From: Cavia porcellus
Lineage: Eukaryota > Chordata > Mammalia > Rodentia > Caviidae
Length of the DNA stretch: 64,000 bases
Direction of reading: 5' to 3'
Assembly (NCBI RefSeq): GCF_034190915.1
Contig: NW_026947507.1
Location: 14,518,501 to 14,582,500, forward strand
Shown piece after piece: positions 24,202 to 37,309 of the stretch. Both the position numbers and the translations under genes were made by a program. The notes below the pieces were generated by a model, which did no database searches, had not been told where the DNA came from, and saw only the letters and a list, made by a program, of their open reading frames with translations. Within the stretch, counting starts at the first letter, position 1, and each line of letters starts with the position of its first letter.

Positions 24202-25738
24202 CTGAAAAGCCAGCAGAGAACATAGGCTATTTCATGTGGATTGAATATTTGGCTTGTTGTGCATTGAAATAATGTAAATTTCTAAAACTTCAACAGAATC
24301 CCACTTATAAAAACAAACACGGAGTACTCAGTATCTTCTTAGAGAGTAACAAAACAGCCTTGATTCCTGGCATTGTATGCTGTCACACGTTTGGCTTAGG
24401 ATAGACTTTAGGACAGACTTTGGGGAATTAAAGTCTTTCTCAAATTTAATAGGTTTCCTTTTTAAAATTTGTTTGATAAAATGATGGCTAAGCCTCCATG
24501 TGTAGCAAATAGTTTGTAAAAAGTCAAGCATGTGATCTTTCCAGAGGCTTATGTCCCCACCTCCAAGGTTTTAGAAGGGTCCCCTCAATATTACACTCAC
24601 TCCTTTATTTTTTGTCAAGACCTTTTGAAAGATTACCTATAACTTGACTATCAAAAACATAAAGTGATATATTCTCTTCTGAAAATGAGATTTTAAAAAA
24701 GGGAGCCATCTAATATTTTGTACCAAAAAACTTTCTTTGAGCTGGGCGTGATAATGCACAACTATAATCCAAGCTTTCTGGAGGCTGAAGCAGGAGGACT
24801 GCAGTGAGTTGGAGACCAGTCTGGGCTAAACTCTGTTTTAAAAAGCTATATATAAAAATTAAAACCAAAACGAACTCTCTCAGCCTAGGGGTATAACTAA
24901 GTAGTATTGTGGTTACCTAGCATGTACAAGGCCCTGGGTTCCATCTCCAGCATGTCTACATAAATAAGATAATTAAGTAAAAGTAAAACCAAAATCTCTC
25001 TCATATTGTAGGCTACTCTCAACTTAAAATTTTGGAATATTTAGTACTATTTGGAAGTACTGAAGACATGAATTCAAGAAATAATACCTTTAGATGATTA
25101 CAGATCCCTTAATAGAACAGGTAAAAAAAAAAAGTGAAAGATGTTTAACACAGATTTATAATTATTCTGAGTTGTGACCTCATGATTACAAATGTTACTA
25201 TAAACAGGCTTTGTTGAAGACTAGTTTAAAAAGGACTATGACAGGAGGTTCCATCATAGATAGTGGATATAATACATATGTCCATAGACTAGGTTAAAAA
25301 AACAAAAGGGAAAACCTGGATATTACAGAAATGGGTACTTGGGATTTGAGATAACATTTCTATCACATGTAGATTCAAATACTGTATTATGATGAAGTCT
25401 TTTCAGACAGTAGAGGACAGGATATGTTCTGGAGAAATCTTACATGACTCAAAAATGGTCTGTGAAGATTTGGAAGCAGTTGCTTTATTAAATAAGAATG
25501 GAAATAACATTATTTTCAGGTTAACAGTATTTGTACACTATGTGAATGGAATATATATATATATATATATATATTTAACACATAGGGCTAACTTACTTTT
25601 TTTTAAGGGGCTAAGTTATTTCATCACTGCTCTAAAAGTTTCTGTTTTCACATCTTTTCTGCTTCATCTCAAGGTTGCCATATTCTATTTAGGTGCTAGA
25701 GGCATTTAGAAATGTTCAATTTAAAATTTTATATTTAC
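24202..25738 (-). other. TENM3: TENM3 intron with one B1/tRNA composite SINE
   Basis: 1.5-kb intron, donor GTAAAT at 25738. Contains the composite SINE at 24740-24985 and an (AT)n run at about 25550-25574. Confidence 0.86.
24740..24985 (+). repeat. B1 + tRNA-type composite SINE
   Basis: A B1 monomer (gctgggcgtgataatgcac, ggctgaagcaggaggactg, gcagtgagttggagaccag) is followed after an A-rich linker by a tRNA/ID-like unit (cctaggggtataactaagta, ctgggttccatctccagc). The order B1 then tRNA-like matches the reversed elements at 9964 and 60533, so this looks like one dimeric family. Confidence 0.72.
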
Positions 25739-25914
25739 CTTGAACCATAGTATAGAAAGAATCAATTGAGGACAAGTTTGAAGTAATGCTGACGTCCTCT
25801 TCTCGGCTGGATGACTCAATGTCCACTGTGATAGCCCTGTCCATGTCCCCATGGAGGCTTGTGACTACTCCAGTTGGAAATGTGACGTTTGTCAGACGAC
25901 CTTCACTGTCATAG
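25739..25914 (-). CDS. TENM3: TENM3 exon, 176 nt: YD shell
   Basis: Reads (D)[17 protein letters not shown] ... [11 protein letters not shown]. The first C completes Asp with GA from the previous exon, and the last G opens Asp for the next. [15 protein letters not shown] is a textbook YD repeat. NVT and NLS are possible N-glycosylation sites. Acceptor ATGTAG, donor CAAG|GTAAAT. Confidence 0.94.
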
Positions 25915-26427
25915 CTACATAAAGGAGGAATCAAGTGATGTTTAATAGGAATCTGCAGGCTTCTCTTATAAATATAAGGTACCACATTATCAGCTGCACA
26001 ATTTGGAGGCATATTTGTCTTTGTGCATGAGATATGCAGGAGGACTTCAAACATGCTTTGAAGTAATCAAAAGCCTGTTTAACACAGAAACACCTCACCG
26101 GTGAGAGCAAGAGTAAACAAAACAGCTCTCCATCTCAGCACATTATTCTTTGAAGTGTGACCAAAATCCTCCTGCACTCTAATTTACTGTTTCAAAGGGA
26201 ACATATTTGCTGATATTAAATTCCTTAGTATTCTTCCATGTCTTCCACAAAGTAGATTTAATTTACGGTTATGAGTTTTTAAAGCCTTATCAACTTACAT
26301 CCTCTAAAACAGTGCAATACGTATTATATAACTTCTAAAAACATTATATATCATTTGCATATGTAAAATATTATTTTACTATCATGAAACATCTTCAACA
26401 AATTAATAAAATAAAGGATTTTAAAGA

Positions 26428-26510
26428 TTTTTTTTATGGCCCTGGGGATGGAACCTTAGGGCCTTTTACACATACGCAAGTGCTGTACCAATGAGATATA
26501 ATCACAGCAC
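26428..26510 (-). repeat. tRNA/ID-type SINE fragment (antisense)
   Basis: The plus strand reads ccctggggatggaacc, then a caagtgctgtaccaatgaga segment, the reverse of an ID-like body, after a T run. Strongly diverged. Confidence 0.55.
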
Positions 26511-28614
26511 GGCAGACTTCCTTATTTCTCAATGATTGACATACTTTATAATGGTAAGCTTGAATGATAGCGATAACTTATCTTGTTTATACTAATATTT
26601 TAAGAATGAGTGTTATCTCAAACAATGATTTATTGTGTTTACTGAAATGAAATGCAATCTTTTCTGACATTTCATGATTATTTGCTGTTTTATTATGTTT
26701 ACTCTCTTTTAGCATAGAAATATGACGAACTTTTCATTTAAATGTTAACATATATTGTAAAAGCTGTCCTATGCTTATAAATATGCATTATAGATACAAC
26801 ATTTGACCTAAGAATTGAATTTCTGTGACATTTCAATTTGTGGCAGGACTGGAGAAAATTTCAAAAATGATTGTGTTGTCTGAATTTAAAACAAACAAAC
26901 AAACCCCTGTAAAGCTTTTAATGAAAAACTTAAGGTTAATTTTCAGGTAGATACTTTAGTAAGAACTTCTAAGTTTAATAGAGACTAGAAATATGTTCTA
27001 CTTAAAATTAGCCTGGAAGCAGAGTTAGTGGAAAATGGATGTTATTCGAGAAAGGGAAAAGTTACCAGGAGAGGGAATGTGTGACAGAATCATGATAATT
27101 GTAAATATGGAACAATATGAGAATACAGGACAGAAAAAAGTACTTAAGTGATATTTTGGAATAAACGGGTAAAGAGTTTTTAGGCTATAACAAATTTGCT
27201 TTGAAAAAATGTGATTAGTAATTAGGAGAAGATTCTAGCTAATAAAGTGGGAGAACCTTTGGAAAGGGCAATGTCATGGCGGAGAGCCGAAGGAAGAGAG
27301 GAGGAAGGTGAGAGACGGTCTGTTCACTGCCCGTGCTTAGCCGATCCCAATAATTCAGAGGGGACAGTATCAGTTGGATCACAGGCCTGACTGATGTGGT
27401 CTGACAACTTGCCATACCGCTTAGCCAGCGGCAGGAACTGGGACTCGGGAGGGAGTAGTGAGAGACAGACAGAGTAAGCAAAAGCACCATTAGTGTAATC
27501 ATTGCTTGGACTCATAAAAGGCAGAGCTAAAGAAACAAAGCCAACGTCCTTCCCTCCCCACCAGCCCAAATGCCCTGAGCAGATTAAGGCTTAAATGAAA
27601 GAAATCCAACACAGTTTATTGCTGTCATTTCTTTCTGGAAGCCATTAATGCTCTTGAAGAAGCAGGCATGCATAGGTTTATTTATGCAGTGAAACAGATT
27701 TTCAGAATTTTTGATGTATCAGATTACAGTTCAATTTTAAATTTGATAGAATTCTTTTATCACATTATACTTCTCATAGGATAATATTAAGAACATGTAA
27801 TTGGGTTAAAAAAACTGACATCATTTTGAATGCTACCATACAAAAGATTCCTTTGTACTTCACTGCCCCTCCCCCATTTTACAGATGGAGAAAAGAAAAT
27901 GTGATATGGTTAAGCCACTTTATCAGGCTCTCATTGGACCTCATGAATGGGACATCCCTGGAAATGTTAAGCATTTGACCCCAGGCCCATTGTAAATCAC
28001 ACTGCCTGATTTAAAGTTGAGAACTCTACTTTATATATATGATACTACTTGCCAGCAGCTTGCTGATTCATTCTTACTGCTGCCACTGACCTGCCCTTTC
28101 GCTGGTTTATATTTTCCAAACTCATTCAATCTCAAGTAGAGACTTCACCTTTCTCCTGTAGAAAGCATTTCCGCAACCTCTGACTTGGTGCTTTCATTGG
28201 CTTGCCACACTTCCCACTTCCTGCTGGGCAGGCATTTTTGTATCACAGGATGCTGAGATACAGCTCAGGATGCTGAGCACTCAGACTATAACCTATTAGC
28301 CTTTGGTTCTTTAGGAAATAAAAATACAAGTAATCTTTGTTGGTAGTACAGTTAGAATGACACAGGGATAAACTGGCATCTTAGTGGTCCAGCTTAACAG
28401 TTTAGCCCTGGAGTCTGCATGTGTGCCTTCCAAGGAGCAGCCGAGTCTCAGTTAAGGCTTTAATAGGGCTGAAGTGTCTGCTACAGCAAGGCCAGGTAAG
28501 CTGTGATGGGATGGGGACCCTGAAGGCTTCTTCCTAACCAGTCAGTTTCTGAACAACCTTTAAGTGCAAGTTAAGATTCTGGGCTTTTAGTGTCCCAGGC
28601 CTGGGGTGTCGCTC

Positions 28615-28690
28615 AGGGGTCCTATGTATAATCTTCAAGACCAAAACCAACAAGGGGTCCTATGTATAATCTTCAACATCAAAACAATAA
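28615..28690. repeat. Two-copy 38-bp tandem duplication
   Basis: The word aggggtcctatgtataatc and its next five bases occur at 28615 and again at 28653. The start (gcctggggtgtcgctcagg) looks tRNA-SINE-like, so this may be a duplicated SINE piece. Confidence 0.7.
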
Positions 28691-31600
28691 CTACAGAAAA
28701 AACTCAGGTGACCCATGAGCACTACAGATCACCGGAGCAATTACAGTGCAGAGAGATGCTTTTACCTTAGGGGAGCTAGGAAATAGCCTTACTTAGTGGA
28801 GACTGGCGCCAGGTTTGGAACGGATGCAGAGTTTAGACAGATTGAGCCCAGGCAGGAAAACAGTGAAGACAAAGTGTGGAGCAGTGAAGGTACAAGGGCC
28901 AGATGAGGACCTTAGGGGAATTGTATGGCAGACAGAGGCCTTGAGCAGGCTTAATACTGAGGATGATGGGGAGCTGATTAAAGGTTTGAATCATAGAAGT
29001 CCAAAATAGAGTGACAGGCCAGGCAGTGAGCATCTCCCAGATCTGTCAATTTTACAAACCAGGAAAAAATAATTAGGAACCAATGTAAGATTTTTGAATA
29101 AAAAGATTATCATTTATTAATACCCCCCCATTTACAAAGAAAGACCAATCATATATACTGAAGGTAGAAAGGACCTAATTTGAGGGCAAAGGACAGTTCT
29201 TTAAAAGAACAGAGTAGAAAGCTATCACAAGGGTCATGGCTGACAACAGGATAGTGAGAACAAAGCATAGCAAATTTATTTAGTCAATGTTTTTCTCTCT
29301 GTGTGTATGTGTGACATGGGAATCTCTGAAAATGAAGACACAGAGACTCAGGGGATGCTAGATATTTTTAGGATGAAAAATGATAGCTAAGTAGACACGT
29401 CATTGGACAAAACAGGTACAACGAAGGGTGACAGACTTAGTGGGTGGGGGCAGTGAATGGTGTAAAGCCAGGTCCTCTGGTTCCCATTTTTCTCTGTCAT
29501 GCTCTGCAGCCTCATTTCTCCAGCCCACCTCTGCTGGGTAAGGGGCTGGATGCTTTTGGAATGAGGGTAGCATGCCCTACTTTTAGGAAGGTAGAACAGA
29601 CAGTAACGCATTTAGGTTTTATGTGGAGAGGCGCTTTAGTTTTTGTAACTCTCCCTCGGGGGATAAGGAATTCAAATTTCTGTGACTTGTTTCTAGGAGA
29701 AATAGGGGAAGAAGAGAGAAAAGTAGGAGAAGGTCAGAGAGAACTTGCTTCTCAGGCTTTTCCTATTTATTTCAAAGTACTCAGCATGCCGAAGGACTAT
29801 ATTTTGGGTTGTTTTGCTAGAACTCATCTAACAAAAGCTTTATAAAAAATTATCATCATCATTTTTTTTCCATTTCAGCATAGGGTTAGGGGAAAACTTT
29901 TTCACAGATTAGTGTTTTTGTGAACAGAAATGAAAAAGAAAGATGTATGAATGACAAATGCGAAAAAAATTGTCATTGAAGATGATTTTTGGTATTACTA
30001 GAAATGGACTAACCATTCTTTACCTCAACAAATGATCCACCAGGAAATAGCTGTTCTCTGGAACACGTAAGCCCAGGTGCTGAGAGACCTTCCCATCAGA
30101 CTGGGTGCTGCTGGGCACGCCCTCTGCCTATGTGCAACTTTGTGTTTCAACTCAATGTTTGTTACTTGGCCTCAGTGATGAACTAGTCTTGCCCTCCTTG
30201 TATATCAGAGACGTAGTTTTGTTAGCCTTGTGAATTTACAGTGCAGTAAGCTCTAGGGAATTTGGATGTAACATCAACTTCTTGCTCTCCATTCCACTCC
30301 TCTGGTCTTAGCCTCATACTCCAAATTCATCACACGGCACATTCTTTTCTGCTCCCTCCTGACCCCCTCTCCACAAAAGGCTCTTGTTGGAAAAGTCTCC
30401 CTCAGGCCTTTTGTGACCTTCTGCTCTTTCACTAATGGGATGCCCTTATTTGATGATTATCTATTTGTTTGTCTTTAATTTTGATTGCATTTTTGCCTAC
30501 ATTTGCTGTTTTAGCCTTTGTGGGATATTTTAAAATCTCTTTTTAAGTTTCCTTAAGCAGTGGGATTATTAACGAAAGCCACAGAGAATTGTGGCCTCAT
30601 TCTTGGTTGAAAATGTGCTCATGTGTGTACTCAAATGTACTCAAATTATGTGACATTTTCTCTCTCTTCTCTTTGTACACAGAAATTCCAAATTCTTAAT
30701 TTTTCCTTTATAATATCTCTCAGATATTTATTTTTCCATTCCAGGAGCTACTCTTAAATTTTTACAACTGGTCTACCTGCCTCTACATACTTACTGGTAC
30801 CACATTAATCTTCTCAAACACAATTATACTTATCTACTTAAGCATCTCCAATAGTACCTCAACTGAGAGAAAAACTGACTCACTTAGACTGCTACCAACC
30901 CTATGTCAACAGACTATTGGTTCTATAAATTTATTCAAGTGGAAATAATGTGCAGTTTTTGAAAACTTTCTTTAGAATTGGACAGCAGGATTTATTGTGT
31001 TCAGTGAGCCCCCATAACGTGGCCTCTTTAACCAAATGCTGTGCTTTTAAAATTATCTTCTGCTTTTGGGAAAAATATGTGTAAACTACAGTAAGACTTT
31101 AGAGAAATACATGCAGGAATGATGTGGCCTTTGTCCTCTTGCTGGTTATTGGTCTACAAAGTAGCCTGACACTGACCTGGTCTGTCTATAAGAAGAGATC
31201 CTTCTGTATTTCCTCACGGGACATTGGTAATACTCTCCTCCAACCTTCTGTTAATTCACTTACAGAAGAGAGCACGAGAGCCAGCTAACAGTTAACATTA
31301 ACCTACCAACCTGACTGCTTTTTACAGTCTTAGCTAAGCCTGTTGGCAAGACAGTAGCCGAGCTCGGTCTGGGAACAGGCTGAGGTGTCCACATGGAGTA
31401 AATGCTCATGTGCAGTCACGACTGGCCCTTTCTCACCTCCCAGTGTCACCCCAACACCCAGCTCTGGGAGTTAATAAGTGGCTTTGATTTCAAACTTAAC
31501 TTCTAGCAAGCTCTTCTATGAAAGACTTGGTTCCCTTTTCACTATCCTCCTTATACAAGGAAACTTTCCTTCCATTTAAAAGAGTTCCTTAAATTTTCTT

Positions 31601-34600
31601 TCATAGATTAACAGCTAGCAAAAACAAAAACACTGCTCAATGTTGCCATCTGCTATGGCAATTCTTTTTCCACAATGCTAATTTGTAGTAACAACTTATC
31701 TCTCATCGTGGTAACGTACAACCAAATTACTAACCTTATCAGAAACATTTTCTGTAACTCATTCCTTGATCCTCATTTCTGGTGAAAGATGTGTATAAAC
31801 AGCAGAAACAGAACAATGTGTGTCAATGGTGGGCTGATTTGGAATCCTAACAAGGTAACTGTGATTTATAACACTGATATCAAAGACTGTCTACTTCAAT
31901 ATTTTTAATAGTTATCTCATAGACAAATTATAATTTCTTTGAATTTAGTAGCAAAGTTACCATTAAGAAATCCTCAAAAGTTGAGTTCTGGATAGGGAAT
32001 GCAAAATGCTTCCATCACTGAGCTAAGTACAGCAACTCACCAACTCCACGACCATGGGATCATTCGATACTCATTTCACAACTACCTATGCATTATCAAA
32101 AATAACAGGGAGAGTATAAAAGATGAAAGACAAAAGGATGTTATTTTATATGATTTCTGTCTCAAGTTCCAAAAGCATTTTGATTAGAAAGGATTGGAAA
32201 TTGAATGGAAGAGAGTGGCTAATATCAATGTAAATTTCTTTGCCACTGTTGCATTTCATTAGAAGATCTGCCTGACGGGGCAGATTCTGACCTGTGCTTT
32301 CAGAGGATTGCATTCCAGAAAAGGGACCCAGTGCCTCTTTCCTTACACGATCATTACTACATCAGAAAGGACCAACAAAATGGTAACACTTAGCCTGAAA
32401 TTCACAGGATTTGAGCCCAAAGCATCTAAGTCAGAACATACAGAAGCAGTGATCTGAGAGGCTCAAAGTATTCTAGGTGAGCTGTCATTAAGTATGATGG
32501 GGGCCTGTGAGAAGTTGAGGAGACACGGCAGACTGACAGATTTTTTAATAAGCTAAGTTTTTTAGTTATGAAGAAGCTTTTTGTTTTATAATGGTGGGCA
32601 CAAAAGTCCAGAGAGGCACTATAAGTTGACTAGGTCACAATGTGGAGTGACAAAATCAGAAAAGGAGCCCATGATTTCAGTTTACTTGGAAGCCTTTTCC
32701 AGTCAACCTATACAGCTTCTTAGGAAAAAAAAAAGAACATGTACAATACAGAAAGGTAGCAGTATCAAGGAATGAATGGAAAGTCAATGAACTAGAAAAC
32801 TAGGGTGAACAGCAAAGAATAAGGAGGAAAAACAAAAGCAGTGGTGTATAAATTTGGAACCTAAAATGAAAGAATGTTCAAATGATAACACTGCCTATTC
32901 ACAAACATTAAAAGAGAATCTGGAGGGAGGCAAATTTGAAGGTTTCAAAAACTAAGGGACACAGAATCCAGTAGCAGAGTGGACTCAACTACTAATAGTC
33001 ATTGCCTTAAATAGAAAGCCACAGGAAACTTCAGTCTATATACTTCATGACTCACATTTTCCTCCCACTGCTTGTTAATTCTATACTTTTTTTCCTCAAA
33101 GAGGATGGTCTCTTTCACATTCTCAACTTTTAATTCTCTAAACATCTCTCATATCCCCATTCTCTAGAATTGGCTTCTCCCTAGTTCTATCCAGCATTTT
33201 TTGTAACCACATGTATGACTACACTATGGGAAACTCAAATTTGTAGTTTCTAAACTTGAAACTCTTTATTTCTAACTTGCTTCTAACAGGCATGCTAACC
33301 CTCATTATTTCCTTATTCACTTCTCCACCTAAACTGGGAAATCAGGGACTCAGCAGAGATCTGTTCTCTCCTTCAGACGCTGTAATTAGTCATCATGATA
33401 CTCGTCTCCTGATAATCAATCTACTCTGTTTCCTGTTATCTCAGTGTGTGTCCCAGGTCCAGTCCTTTGTTTCTTACTTAGAGTCCCTGGCTCCTAACAC
33501 CCTCCCCCAAACCTTCTGCTTTAATCCATCCTTGTACAGTCCTTGGGTTGACTGTATTGCTTCCCGGTTAAACTCCTGTAGTTAAGTCCTATACACTCAG
33601 GATGGAGGTTCCGGGGAGGCCCAACTCCACAGGACAAATGTAAACTCTACTTGAGATCCCCTCCACCTCTCCCTCTAGCCATTCCGTGCCCCACGTACAC
33701 TTCATGCTCTTGTTATTCTAAGCTGCATGTTTCTTCTAAATCCTACTGTGCATTTTCCTTTGGCCTGGAACTCTTAACTGCTTCTTACTAACATTTTTTC
33801 ACACCTTTGAAACTGAACTTAAAACTAACTTCTCTTGGGTAGTGTTTATTGCAACATCCCTGTCCCCAAGCCTCAGTCGACTATGGATCAGGCCCCTTTG
33901 TGCCCATGCAGCATACTGGGTAACCCTCTGTGTTACCTTTCTTTCAGTCATTTATTTATCTTGCCTCTCCAGTGAGACTCTGAGGTCCTTGAAAGCAGGG
34001 ACGTGTCCTTCTGCTCTGCATCCTCCAGCAACTAAGGTACCACCTGGAACATGTGGACTGAAGGCATGAGTGCATGAGTGGATAAATAGCTGGGATACTA
34101 GTGGGTAAATAGGAAATGCATGATGCCCAAAGCACACAGTTAAAATTCCCAACTTCCTGAAGCCTAAGACATTTGAAATAATGTAATATTTTGTTAATCA
34201 ATTTGCCCTTACAATGCAGCACCTAACAGCCTTCCATTTTCCTTTAGGTGGCGTACCTGCTTCTGGAAAAACCTGTGTCCCAGGGTACTGGTGCTGCCTG
34301 GACCATCCCATATGGGACTAACCAAGCCTGTGGGAATATCTCTGTGTTAAGAAGAATGAGTTATGCCTTAAAAATTATGTTAAAAATAGGACTTTTCACT
34401 TAATTAATAAAGCATAAACGAACTAATCTTTAATTGAATATGCACACACATATGTAAGTGAAGAGAAACTCCTGGGTATAACCTCTCTCACAAGCTCTGA
34501 ATTATAAATAATGCTGACCTTCTGTTAGATTTTAAGGATTAAGGATTGGTCATCTTCAATATTTTCTGGTTTCTCTAGGAATAGTTATATGCTCAACAAT

Positions 34601-34635
34601 TTTGCTCCTCTACATTATAACAATTTCCTAGAACG

Positions 34636-34697
34636 CCTGAGTTTTCTGTCTCAGGTTCCTAAAATCCTGAGATTACAGGTATATACCATGCGCCCCT
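34636..34697 (-). repeat. Possible B1 fragment (antisense)
   Basis: The stretch cctgagattacaggtatata and the following ccatgcgcccc resembles the reverse of a B1 5' end. Too short to be certain. Confidence 0.35.
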
Positions 34698-37293
34698 TTA
34701 TGGAAAACTGGCTTGGCGAGTGGAAATGGTTGTGTTTATGAGACTTGGTGGTGGCGACAGATGGGAAGAATGCTGAGTGAGGAGGCTGACAGACTTGAAG
34801 CCTGTGGACAGGACACCCAAACATCTTATCTTTTTCTTAGATTTCTTTCCCCAACCTGGGAGAAATTTAGAGGAAAAGAGGAATGCAGTGTCCAAACGGA
34901 GTGACAATTGCAATCTCCAGGCCATTGGAAACCACTCCAGGAACTGGGAACATAGGCAGGGGCTCACTCTGGATGGAATACCCCACACGAGGCTGAGGAA
35001 TTAGGGTAACAGGACACTAGAGTGGCTTTTATTTTGATATCCTCGGAATGAGCCAGAAATATGACACATTTTTTAGACTTTTATAAAAATAAAAATTTCT
35101 TGTGTGCTGGTTGTCAATGTGTAAATCTTTTTTTCCCTTCTAAATCACTTTATGTGACAAGCATATATAAATTAGCCTCAGGGTAAAACACTTGGTAATC
35201 ATTTTGTAAGGTAAACTCTTGATGTACACAGACAGGAGGCTAATGTAAGATCTACTAATTTAGAAAGTTAAATGTAATCAGTTTAGAGAAGGAATTTGAC
35301 TCTTGGAAGTTGCATTTAGCGCACCATCACAGAGCAATTTAGCACATCTAAAATACTAGCTTGTTAACTGGAACACACTGGAAGAGTTAATATGGTCTTG
35401 CAACTCTTGATAAATTCCAAGGCCAAACCGAGAAAATCTGACTTCTCAGCTTTTATATATATAGTGTGTGTGTGTGGTAATATATATTTTCCTTATTTTA
35501 TTTTTTCCTTTGACTCTACACAGATCTTATTGCAGAAGGGAATTGCAATAAGTTAATTCAATAAAATTATCTTAATTGGTTAGTGTTTCAAATATATAGC
35601 AGCTACTTTATTCAACTGCCTACATATTTTTTTACTGATATCCCAGAGAGCATTTTACTTAAAAATTTAAGTCAAAATTATTAAGCAATTAAAATAGCAA
35701 AAATGTAGAAATCAACCTTAGAATTTTTCTGTGATTTTAAGCGACCTGCTGATAAAATCTCATACATATGAAAATAAAGGAGAACTAAACACCAGTTTTA
35801 GCTACAAGTTTATAAAATAAGGGGCTTAGTTTTTTTTAAGGGACTTAGTTTTTTAAAGCATTTAATGTATTTTGGGAGGAATAACAATGATTCATGGTTT
35901 CAGTGTTTTGAGTTTTTAGGGTTGGATTCAGATGCCTTTCAAAGGAGAGACTACCCTCCCAGTGTTGAGCCCTGGAAGGTACCTCTGTAGCTTTTCTCAC
36001 ATCAGAAGCTACTTCAGAGGTGCATATAGAAGGAGAACACAGGATAGCACAGCTGTTGAACTTTTAAGCATGTTTGACTTTTAAAAACAATGGGCTCATC
36101 TTTTGTAACCTGGGATAATTATCAGTGAGTTTTCCTGCCTTATCTGTGCTTTCCGTACACTATAGGAATTTAAGTGTCCTCAGGGTAGCACAAGTACTAG
36201 TCACACTGCCTCTCTTTCCTCTGAGGTCCTTTTTCCCATGCTCCCATTTATTCCAGGGTATCAGAATGGATGCTGGTGGGAGTTGTGATTTGCTATGGGC
36301 ACAGAGTTAAGTTCATTATAAAGAAATGATTCAGAAGCTCATTCTGAAATTGCAAAGCTTGAATGAGGGACAATAAAGCACACAAATGAGAAACTAGAGA
36401 GCCATATATACCTGCATAAATGGGTAAAAGCTGAAACTCATTTATTTGCTCTGTGAATCTGAATATAGCTCACAAAAGATCACAGAGTCAGCTCTACAAA
36501 TACTGCAAATATTCAAAGGTCCAAATATTCTAAGTCCCAAGACCCAAAACTGCTAGTAACCTGCTGTAATGCATGTACATATCGGCCAGAAACTCATAGC
36601 TTATTTTCATGTTGTATTCTTCAACCAGACAGAAGAGCTTCTAGATATGTCTAGTTTGTATTTTAGGCGAATAGGCAGGCAGAGTACTGTGAAATGCCAT
36701 TTACCACTAAATTATTTATTCTATTGTCCAATTCAATACATTGGATTTGTTTTTGTGTGCATTCAAGTGTAAGAATGGTGGTTTCATTCTGGTTATGACC
36801 TTTTTAAATAATAAGAGATCTTTTCAGTCTCTCTGGAATAACATTAGCTGTGTCAATTGCTTTTAAGTGATATGAAGATCCGTACGAACAGTCCTTGAAG
36901 ACTAACACATGGAACCAGGCCTACCACAGTGTCATGATCACACAAAGCGACCCTGTGGGCTAGCTGATCTCCTTTTTTTGTCCATCAAGTCAACGCAAGA
37001 GGAGATAATCAGCAATAATTGTTTAGGTCGTGAGACATATTAGTCTAGCTCAGTGCTTTCAAAGTTGAGCTATAAAACATCTGATATCTACTATTTCTTT
37101 CCTGTTACTCCATCCTAGTGCACCAGCAAGTGCAAAGATGTCAATCACTTCCCTACTGAATCACAATAGTGACATGACAACTACAAGTAAAAGAAATTGC
37201 TACTAAGTCTACTTTTTCAAATGAAGACTCTTGTGCTAAAAAACGACTGTATTTGATCTAAAGAGTCACCTGCTTATTTTAATGGTGACTATT

Positions 37294-37309
37294 AAGAATC
37301 TCAAGTTGG
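37294..37309 (+). repeat. Target-site duplication, left copy, of the plus-strand half-L1
   Basis: aagaatctcaagttgg here equals 40467-40482. The junction ATT|AAGA fits the L1 endonuclease preference (TCTT/AA on the other strand). Confidence 0.9.
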
